A DNA stretch of 64,000 nucleotides from Magnolia sinica (GCF_029962835.1 NC_080588.1:30055501-30119500); one strand, 5' to 3'. Shown: positions 34,168-45,905, numbered from the stretch's first letter. Notes: generated by a model not told the origin, from the sequence alone. Translations and numbers: made by a program.

Positions 34168-35972
34168 TGTAAGTGCTATGGTTTCTAGCTCCTATAATTG
34201 TCAAATTTTGTAGTGTGAAAATATCTTGAAATCTATGTCTTGTGTAGCGCATCAATATATTCAAGACAACGCAAGATTACATGTTCATGTTCAAGTACAA
34301 CATCAAGTGTGAATTCAATGTTTCAAGATTCATAGCTCAAGCTTCAAGTCAAGACAAAGTTCTTATACTTTGAACCTCAAGCTCAAGCTTCAATGTTAAG
34401 ATCGCAAGCTTCGTAAACTTCAAAGATCATCTTTCAACTGAAGGAAAAGAAGTTTCAATGTTCATACATCATGTTTAAGGTATGAATGACCCTAGATTGA
34501 CCATAGGGTAGGTCATTTTGTATACATAATTTAAATTGAGTCACTTTATTGGTGCATTGGTTGTTTCTCGACTAGTCTTGAATTATGTTTAACTAGTCCT
34601 AGCACTGGCTCGACCAGTCCAAGAATTCCTCGACCAATCCTAAGTTTGTTACTGATTTTCAAAAATTTTTGTTATAGCCTCGACTAGTCCTAGAGACTAC
34701 TCGATCGGTTGTGTGAACAGTGCTCGACTAGTCCTACAACCTCGACTTAAAGTCCAGCAACTAAAAATGATTCCACATAACCAGTCGTGGACAGGTCTCG
34801 ACCAGTCGTGGAGGCCACACGACCAATCGAACAGAGCCCACGACCAGTCGTGGAACGGCTTTATCCCATCGCACTCAAAATTTCAAAAATCTGTTGGTCC
34901 TATGACCAGTTGTGCTGACCTCAGGACCAGTCAAGAATGCGATTTCTTCAACTATAAATAGAGCACGAATTTCAAAGTTTTATATTCAATTTAAGCTAAG
35001 CCAATACGCCACTCTGAAAGATAAGTTAGTGATATTCTTAAGCTATTTAATGCTCATTTCTATTTTCTTTAATTAGCTTTTTTTGTATTTAATTTTGTAT
35101 TCTGCATTCCAATTATATTTGAAAGAGGGATTGAAGTATTCTTATTTCTTGGAATCAAAATCAAATCAAGCTAGCCCAAGGTGCTTTAAATTTAAAATCT
35201 ATCTAGACCTTAGAACCATTTCATAAGTGAGTGTGGACATTGAACTTCTACGTTGAACTTCTACTTTGATTTGGTTCTTCCGGGCTACATCTAAAGAAGA
35301 ATATCCAAGTATTTTACATTATTGTAAAGTTTCATTGAGATTGTACTAGAAAAATCTCTCTGTTTTGGTTTGTCTGAGGTGATCCAGAAAACTCAGAGTG
35401 TGGGGTTTTTTGAATTGTGTAAGCCCACTTGAAAGACACAATTGTGAGGGTTTTAGGTGAACCTTGAAAAACCTATTTTCATAGTGAACGCTAATATCCG
35501 CTGTGTGAGGATATTAGGAGTGGAGTAGTTGTGTGGCTGTTTTTCTAAACATTTGGTGTACATACAAGCGAACCACTATAATTTCTGGTCTTATGGATTG
35601 TTTATTTTTTGTGGATGTTTGTAATTTCCTTTTTTGCATTTGTGGAGAATGTTGTAATAACTTAGATTTCTTTCCTTGCTATTTATTTCTTTATTCCTCT
35701 GTATCAGTTTGAGTTTTTGATACACAGACCTTTCTAGGAATCAGGTTGTCCTACCATAAACCTTTGGTTTTTGGTGTAAGGTTGTCCTTAGAATAACATC
35801 TGTATCAATCTCTCAATACTCGTACATTTGAGGTTGTATTTTAATTCAGCATTGTGAGATTATTTAAGTGCTTCTTTATTTAATTGTTTAAATTTTGCTG
35901 TTAATTTTTAATTTGGCATAGTCCTATTCAACGCCCCCCCCCCCTCTAGGACTTTATTGCTTGGCCTTTTCA
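34168..35972 (+). repeat. 3' LTR of the Copia element
   Basis: 1805 bases, TGTAAGTGCTATGG to CCTTTTCA. Same arrangement as the 5' LTR, with a C-run at 35935-35944. CGACCAGTC-like words at 34570-34930 and a TATA box at 34953. Confidence 0.92.
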
Positions 35973-36293
35973 CTAGGAACCATGGATCGTGATTGTCATT
36001 CATACAGGATCGTGGTTTTCATCCACATTGGGTTGTGGTTGTGAACCACGAGCCAATGCGGATGACAACAACGATCCATTTCAAGGGTCATGGTTCACAT
36101 TCCCAATAGATCGTGGTTCCGTCCATATTGAACCACGACCCTATATGGATGACAACCATGATCCAGTTCAAGGGTCACAATTGAGATTCTCGATGAATCG
36201 TGGTATCTGTCCACTGTGGACCGTGGTTCATCCTCTCCTCATTTCCCTACATGACATGTTGAAATACATAAATATTATGCTATTTTATTACAT
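35973..36293. repeat. GTCGTGGTT-palindrome array, end of the interrupted intron
   Basis: Continues the intron cut at 25553: GGATCGTGGTTTTCATCCACATTGG then GTTGTGAACCACGA, finishing with CATGTTGAAATACATAA..TTTTATTACAT before the next exon. Confidence 0.7.
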
Positions 36294-36407
36294 GACAAAA
36301 TCCCTTCGATGCAAATAGTAGAAGCAGAAATGAAGCAGCTGAAAGAGCATAATGCTTCATTAAGGTAGGAGATGAACCTGCTAAAGGATGAAGTTAATAA
36401 GAAAAAT
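36294..36407 (+). pseudogene. Last coiled-coil exon (B-like, 38 codons)
   Basis: Begins like a B exon (GACAAAATCCCTTCGATG) but then differs: VEAEMKQLKEHNASL, a stop, EMNLLKDEVNKKN, donor GTTTGT. The acceptor is ACAT instead of ACAG. It joins the multiplied exons to the protease part. Confidence 0.55.
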
Positions 36408-36487
36408 GTTTGTGAAATGCGTTTGTTTTAATTTTTAAATAGACATTATGTTATGAATTACATAGATAATATGTGATTTTATTACAG

Positions 36488-37813
36488 CTCAACATCAGTG
36501 AGGAAGGGAGAGGATAGGCAATGGGTACAACAGCTGCGACTATGGTAGATGCTACTCCTGCTGCGAATTTACTTAGGCCACAACGCAATACACTGGCCTC
36601 AAAATTTATCTTCTCCATACACGGCTCCAACTTCTTCTCCTGTAAAGGAGAGTCGTCAGGGGTACGTGGATCCCCACTGAGCTATAACTGATGTCGAAAA
36701 CAATGAGTTGAGACTTGTGAGAGAATCAATTTCACAGCAGTGGTTGAAAAGCATCTATGACCTAAATTCATGGGTCGACTCTGAGGTAAGTTTTTATCCT
36801 TTCTCTTTCTTTATTTAATATCAATGTATGAATATTATATGACACATTTTCCTCATTATGTAGGCCATTGATCTATACTTAAACTACCTATCAACATGCC
36901 AAGAAAATTGATCGGGGGGTAGACAAGACTGCGCATTCGCTCGTCACTATTTACGGTAATGTAAATTTGAGGACCATAGTTTTCTTTAAAACATCATTAA
37001 TTATTTATTTTTCTAACACTATCCAATATCTCGATAGCAAATCATGGAAATTCAACTTGACTTGTTACACACTTATGGAGCTGGGAACCATAAGGATCGA
37101 CAAGTCATGAAGTCTGAAAAATTGAATGAAAATCTTATAGATATAGTTGATGGTGATGGTAAAACGAAGCCTCTATGGAAATATGAAATGGTAAGATCTT
37201 AGTTACTTGCACATGTACTTGCACTTAAATGGTACTATTCAGTTTAAAAAGACATGAGTTTAACTATTGTCATATTTCTTGTGCTTGATAGTTATACATC
37301 TCTCTCAACGCAAGGCAACACTGGTTGATGGGTGTCGTTTCTCCGAAGAAGAGAGATGTCACTTTGTATGACAGCATGAGTACTAATTGGAACGAGAAAA
37401 ATGAGTTGGTTATCGCGCAAGTAACGGACGGTCTGAGGTGGTTATTCCATATTCTTGATGGTGGAGCTAAGTTATAGGAGAAGCCATGGAATGTGAGGAT
37501 AATTATTGATAGACCCGCGTAAAAAACCTCTGACGATTGTGGTGTATTCATGCTAAAATTCATAGACTTCTTGAGTAGCATGCATGCACTTGATTTTACA
37601 CCTGTAAGTATATATTTATTCGTCTACATTAAATCTTGATTGATTTGTCTTTTCTTTTAATATTAGTTCATTCTTTTTCTGTATGAGGAAATTCCTAAAT
37701 TTAGAAAGACAATTGCATACAACTATCTTCAATACAAGAAAGAAGCTGATGTTACTTTTGCGAAGAAACAGGAAGAGATATCAAGTAGACAAATGAAGAG
37801 AGCCAAACACTGA
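36488..37813 (+). pseudogene. Ulp1-type (C48) cysteine protease domain, broken
   Basis: Five exons with clear GT/AG ends: 36488-36785, 36864-36955, 37038-37190, 37292-37603 and 37667-37813 (stop TGA). The fourth holds the catalytic parts of Ulp1/SUMO-protease folds: QHWLMGVV (His, 37319), VTLYDSM (Asp, 37370) and SDDCGVFMLKFIDFL (Cys, 37538). Ulp1 enzymes cleave SUMO from proteins; plant versions joined to DUF1985 are often carried by transposons and their substrates are unknown. The frame is broken by a shift in exon 1, a TGA in exon 2, and TAG (37475) and TAA (37520) in exon 4. The last exon is a charged tail. No transposase was found near it, so whether it was transposon-borne here is open. 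Confidence 0.75.
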
Positions 37814-37859
37814 TTTAGTATTGAATGCTGAATGGATTGATGTATATAATGTTTCTTCT

Positions 37860-38600
37860 TATTATTATCTGTAATGGTTTGGTGAATGAGATGGGTCGTA
37901 ATTGTCTGTGATCGTTATAGTTGTCTTGCACTTTGGCTCGTGGTTGTAATGTTATATGGGCCGTGGTTGTAAACCACGAGCCTTTGTGGATGACAACCAC
38001 GATCCATTTTTCATGTGAACCAAGATGCATTTTGGAAGTGAACCACGATGCATTCCATCGTGGATGACAATCACGATCCGTGTAACATGAGAACCACGTC
38101 CCATGTAGCAGGAAAACCCCGACCCATTATAAATACGACCCATATAACATGATAACCACGATCCATGTAACGTGAGAACCACAACCCATATGATATGACA
38201 AACATGTACCATGACAGCTGAGAACCACGATCCATGCAACACAATAACCACGACTCATATAACATGACAACCATGAACCATAACAACTGACAAACACGAT
38301 CAATGTTTCACAACAACCACGACCCATATATCATGACAACCACGACCCATATAACATCACAACCATGACCCATATATAACGACAACCATGACCCATATAA
38401 CATGACAACCATGACCCATATGACATGACAACCACGAACCATAACAACTGACAACCACGAGCCATATAATATGACAACCATGACCCATGACAATTGACAA
38501 CCACTACACCTATATAACTGAGAACCACGACCCATGTAACATGTCAACCACGACCCATGTAACATGTTAACCACGACCCATATAACATGTCAACCACAAT
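37860..38600 (-). repeat. 23-bp tandem array ACAACCACGACCCATATAACATG
   Basis: Directly after the Ulp1-type gene. From about 38060 to 38600 the near-unit ACAACCA(C/T)GACCCATATAACATG, with variants such as GAACCATAACAACTG, is repeated about two dozen times in one direction. Units abut one another without unique spacers. Read on the minus strand it is CATGTTATATGGGTCGTGGTTGT, the same word as CATGTTATGTGGGTCGTG in the array before the gene (2790-3370). Confidence 0.75.
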
Positions 38601-38779
38601 GCAACATTGTAGGGCCAATGAGTTAGGACTTTAACGCGGCCCTTACAACCACGACCCTTACCACATGACAATCGCGACACTTACCACAACCATATATGAC
38701 ATTCTATTACACCTGAAAATTACAGTATATGTTAAGAAGAAGAACAGGAGAAGGAAGAAGAAGAGTGGCAGGATGGGAG

Positions 38780-39214
38780 CTATAGGTGGGCCGATTTGAG
38801 GTCTTCAAATCTTTTAGTAGCCTCAGCTTTTACTTCATTTACCGCCTTGCACCTCTCAATCTAGTGCAACCTTTTCTTGTTAAAGTCTGCTCATGAGTAC
38901 AGTGTAGAATGTTCTTCCCAGCTGCTTCAGAGCGGGCTAGCAGAGCCCTGCACTTAGCACTAAGGGCCGACAGGCGAGACAGAGCGGAAGAACACCGCTC
39001 GATTTCTGTCCGCCTTGGAGAAATTATGTCCGAGTTGCCGGAGTTCTGAAATGATCTTCAAAATTTCCTGTGGAGGCCATTGATCTTCAGGAAGATCGAT
39101 AACATCTCTGAGGAAAGGGAAGGGATCACCCATAAAGGAAGAACGTGAGAATGACTCGATGCCTTCTTCGAATATCTCCTCCATTATTTTGATTGAAAGA
39201 GCAAAGAAATTCAT
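38780..39214 (-). pseudogene. Unrecognised small ORF between arrays
   Basis: ATG at 39214 opens 84 residues (MNFFALSIKIMEEIFEEGIE, FLRDVIDLPEDQWPPQEIL, IISELRQLGHNFSKADRNRA). After a likely frameshift near 38985 another frame goes on with LSALSAKCRALLARSEAAGK. It has ordinary protein-like composition, unlike the arrays on both sides, and it contains no array words. I do not recognise it. It might be a second gene of the same mobile unit or a captured fragment. Confidence 0.3.
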
Positions 39215-39399
39215 GAATGCTTAAGGTGTTGCAATAAGGAGTCTGGTTCGGATTGGCTTGTGAAAGTAATTTAAAACCCAAGTACCACTTTTATAGGCTG
39301 GTGCGACTATTGTTTTTCGATGTTAGGTGAACCATTTTTTAGGATTACGGGGAACTAGCGAAATGAATGTGATTACCTAAAAAAGAATGTGGCGTTATT

Positions 39400-40760
39400 A
39401 CCGAGGTCGAGGTATGAGGTGCACTCACGACCCCTATAACATGACAACCACGACCCATATAACATGTCAACCACGACCCACGATAACCGTGACACATATA
39501 ACATGACAACCACGACCCATATAACATTATATAATAATGTTTTTACTATCAGGGCTAGGGCATAGAAATGAAGGATCCTGATGGTCATCTGTAAAGGGTC
39601 ATGGTTATCATCCACATTGAATCATGGTTGTCATTCACATTGGGTTGAGGTTGACGATCATGACTCACTGTGGATGACAACCACGATCCTCTCGAAGGTT
39701 CGTGGTTATAAGGAAGAATGGGTCATAGTTTTAAACCAAAATGGGTCATAGTTGGTGAACCATGGCCCATTGTGGATGACAACAAGGCAACAAGGACCAA
39801 TTATTCGTCATAACCAAGATTACTGTGGATGACAACCACGATCCACTCGAAGGGTCGTGGTTATGACGAACAACAAGTCGTGGTTGTCATCCACAATGGG
39901 TCGTGGTACCTTTGTGAATGACAACCACGATCCACTCGAAGGTCGTGGATATGACGAACAATGGGTCGTGGTTGTCATCCACAATGGATCATGGTTGGGA
40001 ACTACCACCCAGTGTGTATGATAACCATGACCCTGTTGTGGGATCGTGGTACACATGCACATTGGATCGTGGTTGTCATCCACATTGGATCGTGGTTGTC
40101 GATCACGACCCATTCTAGATGAAACCACAATCCATTGCTTAAAAAGGATTCGGTCCATGTCACATTCTCGAGATTGTTCAAAATAGGTAACTTCTTCTGC
40201 ACTCTGAAACCGTATAACTACTGATCCAAGGACAAGGGACATTTTCGTCTGAAACATTTTAGAGAGGTTGTCAGAAGGCTACCCTTGGAATAATTGAGAG
40301 GTAGGACCATGCATCGAGGCCAGTACGAAGGGTCGTGGTTATGAAGAGCAAGTGGTCTTGGTTGTCATGGACAATGGGGCGTGGTTCAAATGCACAATGG
40401 ATCATGGTTGTGATAAACGTTGGGTCGTGGTTATGATGAACAATGGATCGTTGTTGTATCCAACGTGGGTTGTGGTTACCAACCACGATCCATATTCCGT
40501 GACAATCACGACTCATATAACATGACAACCACGACCCATATCAGCTGACAACCACGACCCGTGTAACATGAAAACCACGACCCATATAACATGACAACCA
40601 CGATCCAATCCTTATCAACTGGAAGCCACGATCCATATACCGTGACAACCACAATCCCTATAATATGACAACCACAATCCAATGTTCATCATAATTATGA
40701 CCCTTCGTCTGGGTCGTGGTTTGACAACGTGAAGGGTCATGGTTGTCACTGTCAGTAGTC
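39400..40760. repeat. GTCGTGGTT-palindrome arrays, 3' block
   Basis: Two kinds: CATATAACATGACAACCACGACC units (39425-39535 and 40490-40690) and GTCGTGGTTGTCATCCACAATGG / GGATGACAACCACGATCCA pairs (39600-40130, 40320-40480). The pairs are complementary and close together. Between them, 40140-40310 is a unique-looking block that recurs at 41645-41800. Confidence 0.7.
40153..40310. repeat. Copy of 41120-41800, without the MITE
   Basis: GTCACATTCTCGAG..GGTAACTTCTTCTGCACTCT..ACCGTATAACT..GGGACATTTTCGTCTGAAA..GTTGTCAGAAG..CACCCTTGGAATA is repeated at 41128-41145 and 41671-41780 with the same order. At 41151-41644 a palindromic element interrupts the second copy, so this one shows roughly what an empty site looks like. 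Confidence 0.6.
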
Positions 40761-41150
40761 AAGATTTAATTTCTTTAAGGGTGGAAGGTTTAAAAATGTG
40801 AAGTCATGGTTTTCTACTATCAATGGTGGAGGTTTGATCAAGGTGTGCCCTATAGTAAGCTCCCTTCACTTGACAACCAGAACCCTCACCTTCTCCACTT
40901 TGATCTTCTTTTACCTTAGCAAATGCCTACAATAAAATAAAATACCAACCTCCTAGTGGAAGAGGCTTTCAGACGAGAGAAACAACAAGGAGAAACAATG
41001 TCCTTCTCTGGCATTTGGTCCCTGGATCTTCACTTTTCTAGGAAAACAAAAGAAGAAGAAGAATGTTTGTAAAAGGTGAAGAAAGGCGACATTTGGCCCT
41101 TCCCAAGCTCATAAATGCTTCCGTCCACGTCACACATTCTCGGGGGAAAA

Positions 41151-41644
41151 CGGATTGGCTACTCCCCCTGTCACCAGCCATGGATCCAACCATGATGTAT
41201 GTGTTTCATCCATTTTTATAGATCATTTTAGTGCTTGATCCCAAAAATGAGAGGGATATAAATCTCAACTAGACCACACCACCGATAAACAATAGTAATT
41301 GGATATCCACCATTAAAATCCTCCTAAGGCCCACTGTACTATTTATTTGACAACCAATCTGTTGATTAGGTCATACAGACACAGATGAAGGGAAAAAAAC
41401 AAAGATTACCTTGATCCAAAACTTTTATGGCCCCTAAAAAGTTTTTAATGGTCTACGCTCATTCAACAATGTTTCTTGTAATGTGGTTGACTTGCGATTG
41501 GGATATATCGCATTTTTGGTCTCATACCATAAAATGATATGGAAAAATATATGGATGACATGGATGAAACACATACATCATGGTAGGGCCCATAGAGCAC
41601 CGACCACCAGCCATTGGCTGGTGGTAAGTGGAGTAGCCAATCCG
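41151..41644. mobile_element. Palindromic GTGGGGCCCAC-family MITE, about 494 bp
   Basis: Ends are inverted: left CGGATTGGCTACTCC..CACCAGCCA, right TGGCTGGTGGTAAGTGGAGTAGCCAATCCG. The inverted similarity goes on inward through CATGATGTATGTGTTTCATCC (left) and its complement GGATGAAACACATACATCATGG (right). No coding capacity. A similar right half is at 60180-60400. I could not find a clean target duplication; the interrupted direct repeat with 40153-40310 supports the insertion. Confidence 0.7.
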
Positions 41645-41800
41645 TCACTTACTAGGGGTTGCAATCAGAAGGTAACTTCTTATTCACTCTAGGACCGTAC
41701 AACTTTTGAATTAGGGACAGGGGCATTTTCATCCGAAAAAATATCCAAAAGTTGTCAGAAGATCACCCTTGGGATATCTGGACGATAGTACCTCCCCAGG

Positions 41801-43080
41801 TAATTTGACCAAACTTCAAGGTCAATACGGTCAATTTCCCCACAGGATATAACGACTTGGGAGGTATGGGATCGGATCCAGTGACTCTGGGATGCATACA
41901 TGGCATGTATTAACAAGATCTGAATTGATCATTTTTTAGTTCCAATGTTAAATAAAATATATCTAAAAATATCACTTTTTAGTTATCTTAAAGTTTTAAA
42001 ATCTAGTATAAATATAGAAATTAACATAAAAAATAGGAATAGCTAGAAGTTAGTGAGAAGATATTTGTTTATTAGATCGTTAAGGTGGTTTATGTTATAC
42101 CCAATTTTTGGTCATTATGGAAAAAGCCAATCAGAGAGTGACATGTGGAATAGCATAAGAAATAAGAGGTGAATGAAAAGATTTTCAAAATAATTGGAGC
42201 ACTTTTTGCGGAATTATAGTTTACGTAAATCTAAATTTACACCATCAGTGGGTGGTTGACGGAGTCATGTGATCAAGTTACTCAAAAGTCGTACGAGCAA
42301 AGAGAGAAATGTGGTTGGGCAATTCAAGATTTAAAAAAAGGCGACCAAGAGGAATAAAGCTTGGGCGACCTAAGAGAAACAGTCGTAAAAGAGAAACGTA
42401 ACAAATAAGAATGATAGAGAGAATGGCTTTTCAACTGTTATAACTGTTACAATAATGGAAGAAGGATCTGGAAGAATAAGCTGCAACTAAACTCTATAAA
42501 TTAGCAAAGAAATTCAACAGAGTAATATATCTCAATACAATCCCAACAATCATCTACAAATCAAATCTATCAATTTACTTTATTTTAACTTATCCTATGA
42601 GTAGTGGTAATTCTTAGCTATAGTCTTTAGTTATAATCCAAATCTACGCTCATATGCTCGATTTGTTCTCTATCCAATATCATGTCGTTCTTCTAAGAGA
42701 GGCAACCTTGTAGTTGCTCCTAGTAATCGATTATAAGTTTTTTTCTTTTATTTTTATTTCACTAGTATTTTGAAAGTCCTTTCTTATGAAAGGCATAAAG
42801 CAACTCATCTTCGAGGGAAGAACTCCACCCCCTGATTATTACTATAAAAATTCTACAAATGGCTGAGTAAGCGGTTGATCTTCTCAAAATTTGGTCATAT
42901 ACATTCGTATCTGACGTATCTACTTATTTTGGCACTTAGGGTTAAAATTGATAAGTTTGGATTGATCCACTTTTATCGATTTTGGCACGATCATGCACAT
43001 TACACGTGACAAAGAACAAACCAAAATGCCAACAATTTAATTTAATCAATTTCTTGTTTCTTAAACGACAATGATAGAAC
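41801..43080. other. A/T-rich DNA with a possible LTR remnant from 42092
   Basis: TGTTATACCCAATTTTTGG at 42092 resembles the start of some plant LTRs; a CTATAAATTAG block at 42496 could be its TATA box. No second LTR, primer site or matching end was found, so this is a guess. No gene is seen. Confidence 0.25.
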
Positions 43081-43289
43081 CCACTAGATTAGTTGTTCAT
43101 ATCGTCATACATGTGTCACATTTAGTGGTATAAAATATTGAGGCATAAAGTCCCCATGTCTTAGGATGCACTGCTTCATCTCCCATATGCTTCCTTTGTT
43201 TTCTCCTCTTTTAAATTGGTGGGACTTGGGATGAGTGGAGGAGAGAAGGGCCAAAAAAGACAGTTTGACAAGTGTTGTGACCCCAACAC

Positions 43290-43640
43290 CAGCCATCTAT
43301 CAACCCCACCACGATGGATATGTTTTATCCACATTGTCCACCCATTTTTCTAGCTTATTTTGGAGCATGAGATCAAAAATGAGGTAGATCCAAAGCTTAA
43401 GTGGACCACACCATAGGAAACAATGGGGATCGAAAACTTCAGAAGTAAATTCATATGTTGCTTCATTTCCTATATACTTATGGAAAGCCTGAACACTTTA
43501 CGAGATAGTGTCATCATTGTAAGAAAAAAAGGCTCTCATACCTCAAGTAAACCTAACCAAAGAACCTTAAATTGTGGTCATGCTTATAGATATTAACATG
43601 GTCAATGTAGAACCATGTGATGAATAATAGATTGACATGG
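43290..43640. repeat. GTGGGGCCCAC-family repeat, partial
   Basis: CACCACGATGGATATGTTTTATCCACATTGTCCACCCATTTTTC with the following AGATCCAAAGCTTAAGTGGACCACACC matches the inner part of the 41151-41644 element. The mate half is not evident. Confidence 0.5.
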
Positions 43641-45215
43641 GTGTAGCACATGCATGTCATAATCGTCACTAGTTTAAGAGTTATGAAGAGCTCTCAACTG
43701 GCGAGAAGGTTTAGATGGGCAATATTATCACTATGGTTGTAATTAAACAAGGGAAAGTTTACATTGTGTGAAGCTTCGAAAAGACCATCACTCTGGTAAA
43801 TATCCTTCACGTTACAGACATGTGAAAAAATTTGGTGTCAAGCTATCTTTTAAATAAGACAGGTTATTTAGTTTAGCCAAATTGTTATCTCAAAAAATGG
43901 TTCTTTTGTTGGGAAATGTTATCCTAATCATACTCAAGGTATGTTCAAACTTAATATCTAGGTATATAAAGTTTCTTATTCTGCTTATATGGTATGTTTT
44001 TCTTTGTTATTGTTTTTCTTTTTCTTGTATGTTTTCAACCCTTTGATTAAACCTTGATGGACCATCTCAAAAGAAGAATCATTTGGACACAAAACAATCA
44101 ATCATGATGGTGGACGCTTAAATGTACTAGTGACCAATCATAGTGGGATGCCAAGTTTGTTAATCGACTACTATTTGAATCTAGCCCATTCGATGTATTT
44201 TATTAGAACATCATTTTTAATTAGATCAATGTCTTGAAACGCAGATTTTTGGATGATCTGGGCTATGTAATGATCTTGCTCTTGAGACAGTGGGACATCA
44301 GAATTTGAATGTCCAAACAGCCTCATTAATGAGCTGTTTTGGACTGTTGAAATGAGATTTGTGGACACAAAATGATCTGGAATTAAATCAAAGATATGGA
44401 CCTCTCCATTGTCCACAATTCATCTATTGAGAGCTATTTTCATTGCCACTTAAAATTGTTAGTATGAAGGTATTGTAACATATAGATTTTGTGGCTATTA
44501 GACTAGTTGAAATGTGGCAAAATATGGTCACAGGAATTGATCATCCTGCAACTGAAAACTGAAGATTTGAGTATCCTCAAAAGAGCCTTGAAATCTCAAG
44601 CGGATCGAACCATGAACGATATTTAACTAGTGGCCATCAATTGGTCAACTTTGGACACCCAAATTGAACCAATTAACGGTCAGATCTGGGTTCTGTGCGA
44701 TAGAGATATTTGGACGATAAGTAGGATGGGTTTGATCAGTTCTAAACATGAGATCAACTACAAAACTTCTAGTTATAGTAATTATTTCATCTTTGCTATA
44801 CATTTTTTGTGTCCTATTGTGAGCAGTCTTAATAAACCAATGGACTTTGTGGAATGGGGCAGATTTGACCCTCCAATATGATATCAGAATATCTCAGAAA
44901 ACGGTGCTAATCAGAGATCAGATAGACCATTAGATTGGTCATAAGCAGATCTAAGGTCAACCACCGTTCCAAGTTCCGTGGGCGGCTTAAAAACAAGCCC
45001 AAAACATTGAAATCATGGGCTGGTTATATCTGACCATCCGAATAGTCCTTATATATGATATTTTTGTAGGTTTCTATTCCTTAGATCAATTCTAAAAAAA
45101 ATTTGGACCGTTGGTATTATAATGTTAGTTCCTTGTGTAGTGTAGTAGAAAGTTAAAAAATGATTATCATGTGTAACTTGCTGATGTCTTCAGAAAAATT
45201 AGTGGAGTCCTTTTT
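43641..45215. other. No recognised feature
   Basis: A/T-rich sequence with scattered short open frames on both strands, none with protein-like family motifs. The phrasing at 44200-45100 (GATCTGGG.., GGACCGTTGG) looks like decayed repeat DNA. Confidence 0.4.
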
Positions 45216-45498
45216 CCTTGTGCCAAAATCGTCGTTTAGGAATGGTTTTAAACCGTTCCTAAATGAGGCGTCGCAAAAAAAAGGAACGGTTCAGAACCGT
45301 TTGGGTACCGTTTCAGATTTTAGAGTCGGAATTTTAGGAACGGTTTTAAACCGTTCTAGTGCCAATGGTCTGGAAACAAAATTTCAGAATTAGAAGCGGT
45401 TTTAAACCCTTTTTAGTGTTGCCAGCGGTCAGATTTTAGGACAATTTTAAGAACAATTTTAAACCCTTCAAATGATTACTTGTATTATATGATTACTT

Positions 45499-45905
45499 GC
45501 CAACAGACAAAAGCATCTCAATCGGATACATCTATTGATTTTGAAAGTTGTTCAAACCACAAAATAAAACCTTGATATCAAGGAGGAAAAAAAAAACAAA
45601 AAAGAAAACAAAAAAGAAGACAAAAATAAGTGGGATAATAAAAACAGACTTTTAAGCATCTAACAGAACACATAATAACCAATCGTGGGGTTGGTCATGA
45701 TTGTCCGGCTGATGTGATTATCATGCAGTAGTTCATCCACTGTACGGTCGGAGACGAGAAACCCACTGACCAGAGACGAGAAAGACAATCGTCCCTATAA
45801 AGTTAAAAGTCCAGCAACAGCTTGAAGACATTGAGGTGGAAACAGCCTTTGCACGTGTTTGGATTCTACAATAGAAGATGCAACAGACAAAAGCATCTCA
45901 ATCAA
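45499..45905. repeat. Short direct repeat, 23 bp
   Basis: CAACAGACAAAAGCATCTCA plus ATC is present at 45501 and again at 45881, both followed by a similar (A/G)ATA..ATCTATT. They lie 380 bases apart inside the putative CACTA element. Confidence 0.6.

Larger units (their letters stand above)
25554..35972 (+). mobile_element. Complete Sirevirus-like Ty1/Copia retrotransposon, 10.4 kb
   Basis: LTRs at 25554-27408 and 34168-35972 (TG..CA ends) flank primer-binding site, gag, protease, integrase, reverse transcriptase, RNase H, an extra ORF and polypurine tracts. Integrase before reverse transcriptase defines Ty1/Copia. The extra ORF after pol and several GGGGGAG tracts before the 3' LTR are Sirevirus traits. 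Flanking 5-bp sequences are ATAGG (25549-25553) and CTAGG (35973-35977), four of five bases alike. Many stops and frameshifts are present. The element split an intron array of the Ulp1-type gene. Confidence 0.93.

Noticed and set aside
2790..37813. An active host SUMO protease gene
   Set aside because: Frameshifts, several stops, lost splice acceptors and three large insertions rule out a working gene. The DUF1985 plus Ulp1 pairing is also frequent in transposon-borne genes.
38071..38574. Minus-strand frames with repeated GSWLSCYMGRG units that look like a repeat protein
   Set aside because: The unit is the translated 23-bp tandem repeat. All three frames stay open because the unit lacks stops, with equal apparent quality, and no start context or domain is seen.
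38060..38600. CRISPR-like look of a regular 23-bp repeat
   Set aside because: Units abut directly with no unique spacers, vary in sequence, and the window is plant nuclear DNA. It is a tandem repeat.
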